Shown: positions 1 through 12,199 of the stretch, in pieces
Numbering within the stretch: the first letter of the stretch is position 1
How the letters are laid out: every line of letters begins with the position of its first letter
Source: Hydractinia symbiolongicarpus
Lineage: Eukaryota > Cnidaria > Hydrozoa > Anthoathecata > Hydractiniidae
Reading direction: 5' to 3'
DNA length: 64,000 nucleotides
Assembly: GCF_029227915.1 (NCBI RefSeq)
Contig: NC_079876.1
Coordinates: forward strand, 37,555,828-37,619,827
The notes under the pieces: model-generated
Told to the model about the DNA's origin: nothing
Database searches by the model: none
Seen by the model: only the letters and a program-made list of their open reading frames with translations
Translations under genes and position numbers: made by a program

Positions 1-3000
1 TATCGCGCGCTGAAGAATTAGCCACAGTTTCAAAAACTACATTTTATTGTCTTTCTAACAGTGTCAGTCCGCTTGAGTTACAACGGTTGGGTCACATATT
101 CGTACTAACATGTTTTTAGCGATATTTTTTTGATATTACTAGGTTGCATCGCTTTTAACAATGAAATGATTGACTGTGGGACTTAATTGAACTAACTTTG
201 GACTGTGACCTGATAAATGTGATAAATGAGACAATTGGACTCCAAGAAATAACATTCTTTCTAATTTGACGGGATTTCCGGAACTCAGCGATTACACTGG
301 GCGCTGTGGTAGCGCTTTATTTCAAAATTTAGATAAATAAGTCATTCTTTACTGTGGGACCAATCCTAGCCGCTAGTGCGCGCTGAAGAAATAGCGACAG
401 TTTCAAAAACTAAATTTCATTGACTTTCTAACGGTGTCAGTCCGTTTGAGTTACAACGCTTGGGTCACACATTCGTACTAACATGTGTTTAGCGATATTT
501 TTTTTGATATTACTAAGTTGCATCGCTTTTAACAATGAAACGAATGACTGTGGGACTTAATTGAACTGATTATGTACTGTGACCTTATAAATGTTAAAGT
601 GAGACAATTGGACTCCAAGATATAACATTCTTCCTAATTTGACATGATTGCCGAAACTCAGCGATTACACTGGGCCCTGTGGTAGCGCTTCAATTAAAAA
701 TTAAGATAAAAAAGTCATTTTTTACTGTGGGACCAATCTTAGCCGTTACCGCGCGCTGAAGGAATATCGACAGTTTCAAAAACAAAATTTCATCGACTTT
801 CTAACGGTGTCAGTCTGTTTGAGTTACAACGATTGGGTCACATATTCGTACCAAAATGTATTTAGCGATATTTTTTTGATATTACTAGGTTGCATCGCTC
901 TTAACAATGAAACGATTGACTGTGGGACTTAATTGAAAAAACTTTGGACTGTGACCTAATAAATGTGATAAATGAGAAAATTGGACTCCAAGAAATAACA
1001 TTCTTCTCAATTTGACATGATTGCCGGAACTCAGCGATTACACAGGGCGCTGTGGTAGCGCTTTATTTAAGAATTTAGATAAATAAGTCAATCTTTACTG
1101 TGGGACAAATCCTATCCGTTATCGCGCACTGAAGAAATAGCGACAGTTTCAAAAACTACATTTTATTGTCTTTCTAACAGTGTCAGTCCGTTTGAGTTAC
1201 AACGGTTGGGTCACATATTCGTACTAACATGTATTTAGCGATATGTTTTTTGATATTACTAGGTTGCATCGCTTTTAACAATGAAACGATTGACTGTGGG
1301 ATTTAATTGAACAAACTTTGGACTGTGACCTGATAAATGTGATAAATGAGAAAATTGGACTCCAAGAAATAACATTCTTCTTAATTTGACGGGATTGCCG
1401 GAACTTAGCGATTACACGGGGCGCTGTGGTAGCACGTCATTTAAAAATTTAGATAAATAAGTCATTCTTTATTGTGGGACCAATCCTAGCCGTTATCGCG
1501 CGCTGAAGAATTATCGACTGTTTCAAAATATACATTTCATTGACTTTTTAACGGTGTCAGTCCTTTTGAGCTACAACGGTTGGGTCACCTATTCGTACCA
1601 ACATGTGTTTAGCGATATTTTTTTGATACTACTAGGTTGCATCGCTTTTAACAATGAAACGATGGACTGTGTGACTTAATTGAACTACCTTTGGACTGTG
1701 ACCTGATAAATGTGATAAATGAGACAATTGGACTCCAAGAAATAACATTCTTCTTAATTTGAGAGGATTGCCGGAACTCAGCGATTACACGGGGCGCTGT
1801 GGTAGCGCTTCATTTAAAAATTTAGATAAATAAGTCATTCTTTACTGTGGAACCAATCCTAGCCGTTATCGCCCTGAAGAAATAGCGACAGTTACAAAAA
1901 CTACATTTCATTGTCTTTCTAACAGTGTCAGTCCGTTTGAGTTACAACGGTTGGGTCACATATTCGTACCAACATGTATTTAGCGATATTTTCCGGTACT
2001 ACTAGGTTGTATGGCTTTTAGCAGTAAAACGATTGGCTGTGGGACTTAATTGAACAAACTTTGGACTATAACCAAATAAATTTGATAAATGAGAAAATTG
2101 GACTCCAAGAAATAACATTCTTCTCAATTTGACATGATTGCCGAAACTCAGCGATTACACTGGGCGCTGTGGTAGCGCTTCAATTAAAAATTAAGATAAA
2201 AAAGTCATTCTTTACTGTGGGACCAATCCTAGCCGTTATCGCGCGCTGAAGAAATAGCGACAGTTTCAAAAACTAAATTTCATTGACTTTCTAAGAATAT
2301 CAATCCGTTTGAGTTACAACGTTTGAGTCACATATTCGTACCAACATGTATTTCGTGATGTTTTTCCGGTACTACTAGGTTGCATCGCTCTTAACAATGA
2401 AACGATTGACTGTGGGACTTATTTGAACGAACTTTGGAATGTTACCTTATAAATGTTAAAGTGAGACAATTGGAATCCAAGAAATAACATTCTTCCTAAT
2501 TTGACATGATTGCCGAAACTTAGCGATTACACTGGGCGCTGTGGTAGCGCTTCAATTAAAAATTAAGATAAAAAAGTCATTCTTTACTGTGGGACCAATC
2601 TTAGCCGTTATCGCGCGCTGAAGAATTAGCGACAGTTTCAAAAACTACATTTCATTTTCTTTCTAACAGTATCAATCCGTTTGAGTAGCAAACGGTGGAG
2701 TCACATATTCGTACCAACATGTAATTCGTGATATTTTTTCCGGTACTACTAGGTTGTAAGGATTTTAACAGTGAAACGATTGACTGTGGGACTTAATTGA
2801 ACTGATTATGGTCTGTGACCTTATAAATGTTAAAGTGAGACAATTGGAATCCAAGAAATAACATTCTTCTTAATTTGACATGATTGCCGAAACTTAGCGA
2901 TTACACTGGGCGCTGTGGTAGCGCTTCAATTAAAAATTAAGATAAAAAAGTCATTCTTTACTGTGGGATCAATCTTAGCCGTTATCGCGCGCTGAAGAAT

Positions 3001-3092
3001 TAGCCACAGTTTCAAAAACTACATTTTATTGTCTTTCTAACAGTGTCAGTCTGCTTGAGTTACAACGGTTGGGTCACATATTCGTACTAACA

Positions 3093-3838
3093 TGTTTTTA
3101 GCGATATTTTTTTGATATTACTAGGTTGCATCGCTTTTAACAATGAAATGATTGACTGTGGGACTTAATTGAACTAACTTTGGACTGTGACCTGATAAAT
3201 GTGATAAATGAGACAATTGGACTCCAAGAAATAACATTCTTTCTAATTTGACGGGATTTCCGGAACTCAGCGATTACACTGGGCGCTGTGGTAGCGCTTT
3301 ATTTCAAAATTTAGATAAATAAGTCATTCTTTACTGTGGGACCAATCCTAGCCGCTAGTGCGCGCTGAAGAAATAGCGACAGTTTCAAAAACTAAATTTC
3401 ATTGACTTTCTAACGGTGTCAGTCCGTTTGAGTTACAACGCTTGGGTCACACATTCGTACCAACATGTATTTAGCGATATTTTTTTTGATATTACTAAGT
3501 TGCATCGCTTTTAACAATGAAACGAATGACTGTGGGACTTAATTGAACTGATTATGTACTGTGACCTTATAAATGTTAAAGTGAGACAATTGGACTCCAA
3601 GATATAACATTCTTCCTAATTTGACATGAATGCCGAAACTCAGCGATTACACTGGGCCCTGTGGTAGCGCTTCAATTAAAAATTAAGATAAAAAAGTCAT
3701 TTTTTACTGTGGGACCAATCTTAGCCGTTACCGCGCGCTGAAGGAATATCGACAGTTTCAAAAACAAAATTTCATCGACTTTCTAACGGTGTCAGTCTGT
3801 TTGAGTTACAACGATTGGGTCACATATTCGTACTAACA
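3093..3838 (+). repeat. Dimer unit, first copy of a 746-bp tandem duplication
   Basis: The segment beginning TGTTTTTAGCGATATT at 3093 begins again at 3839, so two whole monomers were duplicated in place. The older unit at 111-848 is present only once, so the duplication followed the 2,982-bp event. Confidence 0.85.
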
Positions 3839-4584
3839 TGTTTTTAGCGATATTTTTTTGATATTACTAGGTTGCATCGCTTTTAACAATGAAATGATTG
3901 ACTGTGGGACTTAATTGAACTAACTTTGGACTGTGACCTGATAAATGTGATAAATGAGACAATTGGACTCCAAGAAATAACATTCTTTCTAATTTGACGG
4001 GATTTCCGGAACTCAGCGATTACACTGGGCGCTGTGGTAGCGCTTTATTTCAAAATTTAGATAAATAAGTCATTCTTTACTGTGGGACCAATCCTAGCCG
4101 CTAGTGCGCGCTGAAGAAATAGCGACAGTTTCAAAAACTAAATTTCATTGACTTTCTAACGGTGTCAGTCCGTTTGAGTTACAACGCTTGGGTCACACAT
4201 TCGTACCAACATGTATTTAGCGATATTTTTTTTGATATTACTAAGTTGCATCGCTTTTAACAATGAAACGAATGACTGTGGGACTTAATTGAACTGATTA
4301 TGTACTGTGACCTTATAAATGTTAAAGTGAGACAATTGGACTCCAAGATATAACATTCTTCCTAATTTGACATGAATGCCGAAACTCAGCGATTACACTG
4401 GGCCCTGTGGTAGCGCTTCAATTAAAAATTAAGATAAAAAAGTCATTTTTTACTGTGGGACCAATCTTAGCCGTTACCGCGCGCTGAAGGAATATCGACA
4501 GTTTCAAAAACAAAATTTCATCGACTTTCTAACGGTGTCAGTCTGTTTGAGTTACAACGATTGGGTCACATATTCGTACCAAAA
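3839..4584 (+). repeat. Dimer unit, second copy of the 746-bp duplication
   Basis: This is a near-exact copy of 3093-3838, carrying the same GAATGCCGAAACTC and ACTGGGCCCTGTGG variants. The join to the older sequence falls at the ACCAAAATG word near 4578. Confidence 0.83.
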
Positions 4585-5230
4585 TGTATTTAGCGATATT
4601 TTTTTGATATTACTAGGTTGCATCGCTCTTAACAATGAAACGATTGACTGTGGGACTTAATTGAAAAAACTTTGGACTGTGACCTAATAAATGTGATAAA
4701 TGAGAAAATTGGACTCCAAGAAATAACATTCTTCTCAATTTGACATGATTGCCGGAACTCAGCGATTACACAGGGCGCTGTGGTAGCGCTTTATTTAAGA
4801 ATTTAGATAAATAAGTCAATCTTTACTGTGGGACCAATCCTATCCGTTATCGCGCACTGAAGAAATAGCGACAGTTTCAAAAACTACATTTTATTGTCTT
4901 TCTAACAGTGTCAGTCCGTTTGAGTTACAACGGTTGGGTCACATATTCGTACTAACATGTATTTAGCGATATTTTTTTTGATATTACTAGGTTGCATCGC
5001 TTTTAACAATGAAACGATTGACTGTGGGATTTAATTGAACAAACTTTGGACTGTGACCTGATAAATGTGATAAATGAGAAAATTGGACTCCAAGAAATAA
5101 CATTCTTCTTAATTTGACGGGATTGCCGGAACTTAGCGATTACACGGGGCGCTGTGGTAGCACGTCATTTAAAAATTTAGATAAATAAGTCATTCTTTAT
5201 TGTGGGACCAATCCTAGCCGTTATCGCGCG

Positions 5231-6450
5231 CTGAAGAATTATCGACTGTTTCAAAAACTACATTTCATTGACATTCTAACGGTGACAGTCCGTTTGATTT
5301 ACAACGGTTGGGTCACCTATTCGTACCAACATGTGTTTAGCGATATTTTTCTGATATTACTAGGTTGCATCGCTTTTAAAAATGAAATGATTGACTGTGG
5401 GACTTAATTGAACTAACTTTCGACTGTGACCTGATAAATGCGATAAATGAGACAATTGGACTCCAAGAAATAACATTCTTTTTAATTTGACGGGATTTCC
5501 GGAACTCAGCGATTACACTGGGCGCTGTCGTACCGCTTTAATTAAAAATTTAGATAAATAAGTCATTCTTTACTGTGGGACCAATCCTAGCCGTTATTGC
5601 GCGCTGAAGAAATATCGACAGTTTCAAAAACTAAATTTTATTGACTTTCTAACGGTGTCGGTCCGTTTGAGTTACAACGGTTGGGTCACACATTCGTACC
5701 AACATGTATTTAGCGATATTTTTTTTGATATTACTAAGTTGCATCGTTTTTAACAATGAAACGAATGACTGTGGGACTTAATGTAACTAATTATGGACTG
5801 TGACCTAATAAATGTTAAAGTGAGACAATTGGACTCCAAGAAATAACATTTTTCGTAATTTGACATGATTGCCGAAACTCAGCGATTACACTGGGCCCTG
5901 TGGTAGCGCTTCAATTAAAAATTAAGATAAAAAAGTCATTATTTACTGTGGGACCAATCTTAGCCGTTATCGCGCGCTGAAGAAATATCGACAGTTTCAA
6001 AAACAAAATTTCATTGACTTTCTAATAGTGTCAGTCCGTTTGAGTTACAACGATTGGGTCACATATTCGTACCAACATGTATTTAGCGATGTTTTTTGAT
6101 ATTACTAGGTTGCATCGCTCTTAACAATGAAACGATTGACTGTGGGACTTAATTGAACGAACTTTGGACTGTGACCTAATAAATGTGATAAATGAGAAAA
6201 TTGGACTCAAAGAAATAACATTCTTCTCAATTTGCCATGATTGCCGGATCTCAGCGATTACACAGGGCGCTGTGGTAGCGCTTTATTTAAAAATTAAGAT
6301 AAAAAAGTCATTCTTTACTGTGGGACCAATCTTAGCCGTTATCGCGCGCTGTAGAATTAGCGACAGTTTCAAAAACTACATTTCATTTGCTTTCTAACAG
6401 TATCAATCCGTTTGAGTAGCAAACGGTTGAGTCACATATTCGTACCAACA
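5231..6450 (+). repeat. Monomer run with a distant copy about 10 kb away
   Basis: About three monomers, including GACATTCTAACGGTGACAG at 5269 and the GCCATGATTGCCGG variant near 6235, match about 15295-16515 at an offset of about 10,064 bp (27 monomers). The match ends near 6445, where TGTATTTCGTCAT here faces TGTTTTCGTGCT. Confidence 0.75.
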
Positions 6451-8159
6451 TGTATTTCGTCATATTTTTTCCGGTACTACTAGGTTGTAAGGATTTTAAC
6501 AGTGAAACGATTGACTGTGGGACTTAATGTAACTAATTATGGACTGTGACCTTATAAATGTTAAAGTGAGACAATTGGACTCCAAGAAATAACATTTTTC
6601 CTAATTTGACATGATTGCCGAAACTCCGCGATTACACTGGGCGCTGTGGTAGCGCTTCATTTAAGAATTTAGATAAATAAGTCATTCCTTACTGTGGGAC
6701 CAATCCTAGCCGTTATCGCGCGCTGAGGAAATAGCGACAGTTTCAAAAACTAAATTTCATTGACTTTCTAAGAATATCAATCCGTTTGAGTTACAACGGT
6801 TGAGTCACATATTCGTACCAACATGTATTTCGTCATATTTTTTCCGGTACTACTAGGTTGTAAGGATTTTAACAGTGAAACGATTGACTGTGGGACTTAA
6901 TTGAACTGATTATGGACTGTGACCTTATAAATGTTAAAGTGAGACAATTGGAATCCAAGAAATAACATTCTTCCTAAATTGACATGATTGCCGAAACTTA
7001 GCGATTACACTGGGCGCTGTGGTAGCGCTTCAATCAAAAATTAAGATAAAAAAGTCATTCTTTACTGTGGGACCAATCTTAGCCGTTATCGCGCGCTGAA
7101 GAATTAGCGACAGTTTCAAAAACTACATTTCATTGGCTTTCTAACAGTATCAATCTGTTTGAGTTGCAACGGTTGAGTCACATATTCGTACCAACATGTA
7201 TTCGTGCTATTTTCCGGTATTACTAGGTTGTATGGCTTTTAACAATGAAACGATGGACTGTGGGACTTTATTGAACTACCTTTGGACTGTGACCTGATAA
7301 ATGTGATAAATGAGAAAATTGGACTCCAAGAAATAACATTCTTCTTAATTTGACGGGATTGCCGGAACTTAGCGATTACACGGGGCGCTGTGGTAGCAAG
7401 TCATTTAAAAATTTTGATAAATAAGTCATTCTTTACTGTGGGACCAATCTTAGCCGTTATCGCGCGCTGAAGAAATATCGACACTTTCAAAGACAAAATT
7501 TCATTGACTTTCTAATGGTGTCAGTCCGTTTGAGTTACAACGATTGGGTCACATATTCGTACCAACATGTATTTAGCGATGTTTCTTTGATACTACTAGG
7601 TTGCATCGCTCTTAACAATGAAACGATTGACTGTGGGACTTATTTGAACGAACTTTGGAATGTGACCTTATAAATGTTAAAGTGAGACAATTGGAATCCA
7701 AGAAATAACATTCTTCCTAATTTGACATGATTGCCGAAACTTAGCGATTACACTGGGCGCTGTGGTAGCGCTTCAATTAAAAATTAAGATAAAAAAGTCA
7801 TTCTTTACTGTGGGACCAATCTTAGCCGTTATTGCGCGCTAAAGAATTAGCGACAGTTTCAAAAACTACATTTCATTTGCTTTCTAACAGTATCAATCCG
7901 TTTGAGTAGCAAACGGTTGAGTCACATATTCGTACCAACATGTTTTCGTGCTATTTTCCGGTATTACTAGGTTGTATGGCTTTTACCAGTGAAACGATTG
8001 ACTGTGGGACTTAATTGAACTGACTATGGACTGTGACTTTAAAAATGTTATAAGTGAGACGAGCGGACTCTAAGAAATAACATTCTTTTTAATTTGACAT
8101 GATTGCCGGAACTCAGCGATTACACTGGGCGCTGTGGTAGCGCTTCATTTAAGAATTTA
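6451..8159 (+). repeat. Mixed type I and II monomers
   Basis: Continuous 372-bp monomers. Several are type II (TTTCGTCATATTTTTTCCGG with AAGGATTTTAACAG). The segment around 6650-7200, marked by the rare CTGAGGAAATAG at 6723, recurs 1,488 bp later (8211) and again at 10820. I see nothing other than satellite here. Confidence 0.85.
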
Positions 8160-9590
8160 GATAAATAAGTCATTCTTTACTGTGGGACCAATCCTAGCCG
8201 TTATCGCGCGCTGAGGAAATAGCGACAGTTTCAAAAACTAAATTTCATTGACTTTCTAAGAATATCAATCCGTTTGAGTTACAACGGTTGAGTCACATAT
8301 TCGTACCAACATGTATTTCGTCATATTTTTTCCGGTACTACTAGGTTGTAAGGATTTTAACAGTGAAACGATTGACTGTGTGACTTAATTGAACTGATTA
8401 TGGACTGTGACCTTATAAATGTTAAAGTGAGACAATTGGAATCCAAGAAATAACATTCTTCCTAATTTGACATGATTGCCGAAACTTAGCGATTACACTG
8501 GGCGCTGTGGTAGCGCTTCAATTAAAAATTAAGATAAAAAAGTCATTCTTTACTGTGGGACCAATCTTAGCCGTTATCGCGCGCTGAAGAATTAGCGACA
8601 GTTTCAAAAACTACATTTCATTGGCTTTCTAACAGTATCAATCCGTTTGAGTAGCAAACGGTTGAGTCACATATTCGTACCAACATGTATTCGTGCTATT
8701 TTCCGGTATTACTAGGTTGTATGGCTTTTACCAGTGAAACGATTAACTGTAGGACTTAATTGAACTGACTACGGACTGTGACCTTAAAAATGTTTTAAGT
8801 GAGACAAGCGGATTCCAAGAAATATCATTCTTTTTAATTTGACATGATTTCCGGAACTCAGCGATTACACTGGGCGCTGTGGCAGCGCTTCAACTAAAAA
8901 GTAAGATAATAAAGTCATTCTTTACTGTGGGACCAATCTTAGCCGTTATCGCGCGCTGAAGAATTAGCGACAGTTTCAAAATCTACATTTCATTGACTTT
9001 TTAACGGTGTCAGTCCTTTTGAGCTACAACGGTTGGGTCACCTATTCGTACCATCATGTGTTTAGCGATATTTTTCTGATACTACTAGGTTGCAACGCTT
9101 TTAACAATGAAACGATGGACTGTGGGACTTTATTGAACTACCTTTGGACTGTGACCTGATAAATGTGATAAATGAGAAAATTGGACTCCAAGAAATAACA
9201 TTCTTCTTAATTTGACGGGATTGCCGGAACTTAGCGATTACACGGGGCGCTGTGGTAGCACGTCATTTAAAAATTTAGATAAATAAGTCATTCTTTACTG
9301 TGGGACCAATCTTAGCCGTTATCGCGCGCTGAAGAAATATCGACAGTTTCAAAGACAAAATTTCATTGACTTTCTAATGGTGTCAGTCCGTTTGAGTTAC
9401 AACGATTGGGTCACATATTCGTACCAACATGTATTTAGCGATGTTTCTTTGATATTACTAGGTTGCATCGCTCTTAACAATGAAACGATTGACTGTGGGA
9501 CATAATTGAACGAACTTTGGACTGTGACCTAATAAATGTGATAAATGAGAAAATTGGACTCCAAGAAATAACATTCTTCTCAATTTGACA
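8160..9590 (+). repeat. 4-monomer block, first copy (offset 2,609 bp)
   Basis: Marked by CTGAGGAAAT at 8211, GATTAACTGTAGGAC near 8743, CCATCATGTGTTTAGC near 9051 and GTTTCTTTGATATT near 9443. Each of these is repeated 2,609 bp downstream. The copies diverge near 9600/12209 (CTTAGCGATTACACGGGG against CTCAGCGATTACACTGGG). Confidence 0.85.
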
Positions 9591-10768
9591 TGATTGCCGG
9601 AACTTAGCGATTACACGGGGCGCTGTGGTAGCACGTCATTTAAAAATTTAGATAAATAAGTCATTCTTTTTTGTGGGACCAATCCTAGCCGTTATCGCGC
9701 GCTGAAGAATTATCAACTGTCTCAAAAACTACATTTCATTGACTTTCTAACGGTGACAGTTTGTTTGAATTACAACGGTTGCGTCACCTATTCGTACCAA
9801 CATGTGTTTAGCGATATTTTTCTGATATTACTAGGTTGCATCGCATTTGACAATGAAATGATTGACTGTGGGACTTAATTGAACTAACTTTGGACTGTGA
9901 CCTGATAAATGCGATAAATGAGACAATTGGACTCCAAGAAATAACATTCTTTTTAATTTGACGGGATTTCCGGAACTCAGCGATTACACTGGGCGCTGTG
10001 GTACCGCTTTATTTAAAAATTTAGATAAATAAGTCATTCTTTACTGTGGGACCAATCCTAGCCGTTATTGCGCGCTGAAGAAATATCGACAGTTTCAAAA
10101 ACTAAATTTTATTGACTTTCTAACGGTGTCAGTCCGTTTGAGTTACAACGGTTGGGTCACAAATTCGTACCAACATGTATTTAGCGATATTTTTTTGATA
10201 TTACTAGGTTGCATCGCTCTTAACAATGAAACGATTGACTGTGGGACTTAATTGAACGAACTTTGGACTGTGACCTTATAAATGTGATAAATGAGAAAAT
10301 TGGACTCCAAAAAATAACATTCTTCTCAATTTGACATGATTGCCGGAACTCAGCGATTACACTGGCGCTGTGGTAGCGCTTCATTTAAGAATTTAGATAA
10401 ATCAGTCATTCTTTACTGTGAAACCAAGCCTATCCGTTATCGCGCGCTGAAGAAAGAGCGACAGTTTCAAAAACTACATTTTATTGTCTTTCTAACAGTG
10501 TCAGTCTGTTTGAGTTACAACGGTTGGGTCACATATTCGTACCAACATGTATTTAGCGATATTTTTTTGATATTACTAGGTTGCATCGCTCTTAACAATG
10601 AAACGATTGACTGTGGGACTTAATTGAACAAACTTTGGACTGTGACCTAATAAATATGATAAATGAGAAAATTGGACTCCAAGAAATAACATTCTTCTCA
10701 ATTTGACATGATTGCCGGAACTCAGCGATTACACAGGGCGCTGTGGTAGCGCTTTATTTAAGAATTTA
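9591..10768 (+). repeat. Type I monomers between the two 4-monomer blocks
   Basis: About three type I monomers. One has a 1-bp contraction at about 10363 (CACTGGCGCTG instead of CACTGGGCGCTG), a marker seen again near 23036 and 24155. No non-satellite sequence is present. Confidence 0.85.
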
Positions 10769-12199
10769 GATAAATAAGTCATTCTTTACTGTGGGACCAA
10801 TCCTAGCCGTTATCGCGCGCTGAGGAAATAGCGACAGTTTCAAAAACTAAATTTCATTGACTTTCTAAGAATATCAATCCGTTTGAGTTACAACGGTTGA
10901 GTCACATATTCGTACCAACATGTATTTCGTCATATTTTTTCCGGTACTACTAGGTTGTAAGGATTTTAACAGTGAAACGATTGACTGTGGGACTTAATTG
11001 AACTGATTATGGACTGTGACCTTATAAATGTTAAAGTGAGACAATTGGAATCCAAGAAATAACATTCTTCCTAATTTGACATGATTGCCGAAACTTAGCG
11101 ATTACACTGGGCGCTGTGGTAGCGCTTCAATTAAAAATTAAGATAAAAAAGTCATTCTTTACTGTGGGACCAATCTTAGCCGTTATCGAGCGCTGAAGAA
11201 TTAGCGACAGTTTCAAAAACTACATTTCATTGGCTTTCTAACAGTATCAATCCGTTTGAGTAGCAAACGGTTGAGTCACATATTCGTACCAACATGTATT
11301 CGTGCTATTTTCCGGTATTACTAGGTTGTATGGCTTTTACCAGTGAAACGATTAACTGTAGGACTTAATTGAACTGACTACGGACTGTGACCTTAAAAAT
11401 GTTTTAAGTGAGACAAGCGGATTCCAAGAAATATCATTCTTTTTAATTTGACATGATTTCCGGAACTCAGCGATTACACTGGGCGCTGTGGCAGCGCTTC
11501 AACTAAAAATTAAGATAATAAAGTCATTCTTTACTGTGGGACCAATCTTAGCCGTTATCGCGCGCTGAAGAATTAGCGACAGTTTCAAAATCTACATTTC
11601 ATTGACTTTTTAACGGTGTCAGTCCTTTTGAGCTACAACGGTTGGGTCACCTATTCGTACCATCATGTGTTTAGCGATATTTTTCTGATACTACTAGGTT
11701 GCAACGCTTTTAACAATGAAACGATGGACTGTGGGACTTTATTGAACTACCTTTGGACTGTGACCTGATAAATGTGATAAATGAGAAAATTGGACTCCAA
11801 GAAATAACATTCTTCTTAATTTGACGGGATTGCCGGAACTTAGCGATTACACGGGGCGCTGTGGTAGCATGTCATTTAAAAATTTAGATAAATAAGTCAT
11901 TCTTTACTGTGGGACCAATCTTAGCCGTTATCGCGCGCTGAAGAAATATCGACAGTTTCAAAGACAAAATTTCATTGACTTTCTAAAGGTGTCAGTCCGT
12001 TTGAGTTACAACGATTGGGTCACATATTCGTACCAACATGTATTTAGCGATGTTTCTTTGATATTACTAGGTAGCATCGCTCTTAACAATGAAACGATTG
12101 ACTGTGGGACTTAATTGAACGAACTTTGGACTGTGACCTAATAAATGTGATAAATGAGAAAATTGGACTCCAAGAAATAACATTTTTCTCAATTTGACA
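10769..12199 (+). repeat. 4-monomer block, second copy
   Basis: Copy of 8160-9590 at an offset of 2,609 bp (7 monomers). CTGAGGAAAT is at 10820 and the CCATCATGTG marker near 11660. Small differences include ATCGAGCGCTG near 11186 against ATCGCGCGCTG. Confidence 0.85.

Larger units (their letters stand above)
1..5230 (+). repeat. 8-monomer higher-order repeat, period 2,982 bp
   Basis: Bases 1-848 recur at 2983-3830 almost unchanged, including the rare words ATTAGCCACAG and GCCGCTAGTGCGCGC. After a nested dimer duplication, bases 849 to about 1520 recur at about 4577-5240, an offset of 3,728 bp (10 monomers). The match is lost near 1530/5260 (CAAAATATACATTTC against CAAAAACTACATTTC, then GACTTTTTAACGG against GACATTCTAACGG). 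Between the copies (about 1530-2980) lie mixed type I and type II monomers. Confidence 0.85.

Noticed and set aside
6164-6397. 77- and 62-codon frames at 6164, 14737 and 16229 with similar products
   Set aside because: They are the same monomer segment read in the same frame, kept open by a single TTTGCCATG variant that replaces TTTGACATG and so removes a stop. They are repeats of the satellite, not conserved proteins.
10336-10623. 95-codon open frame, with close relatives at 24128-24415 and 23009-23218, as a possible gene family
   Set aside because: Each lies within the satellite and exists only because a 1-bp contraction (CACTGGCGCTG) shifts the frame past a stop. The copies sit at whole-monomer spacing. 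There is no ribosome-binding or promoter context and no recognisable domain.
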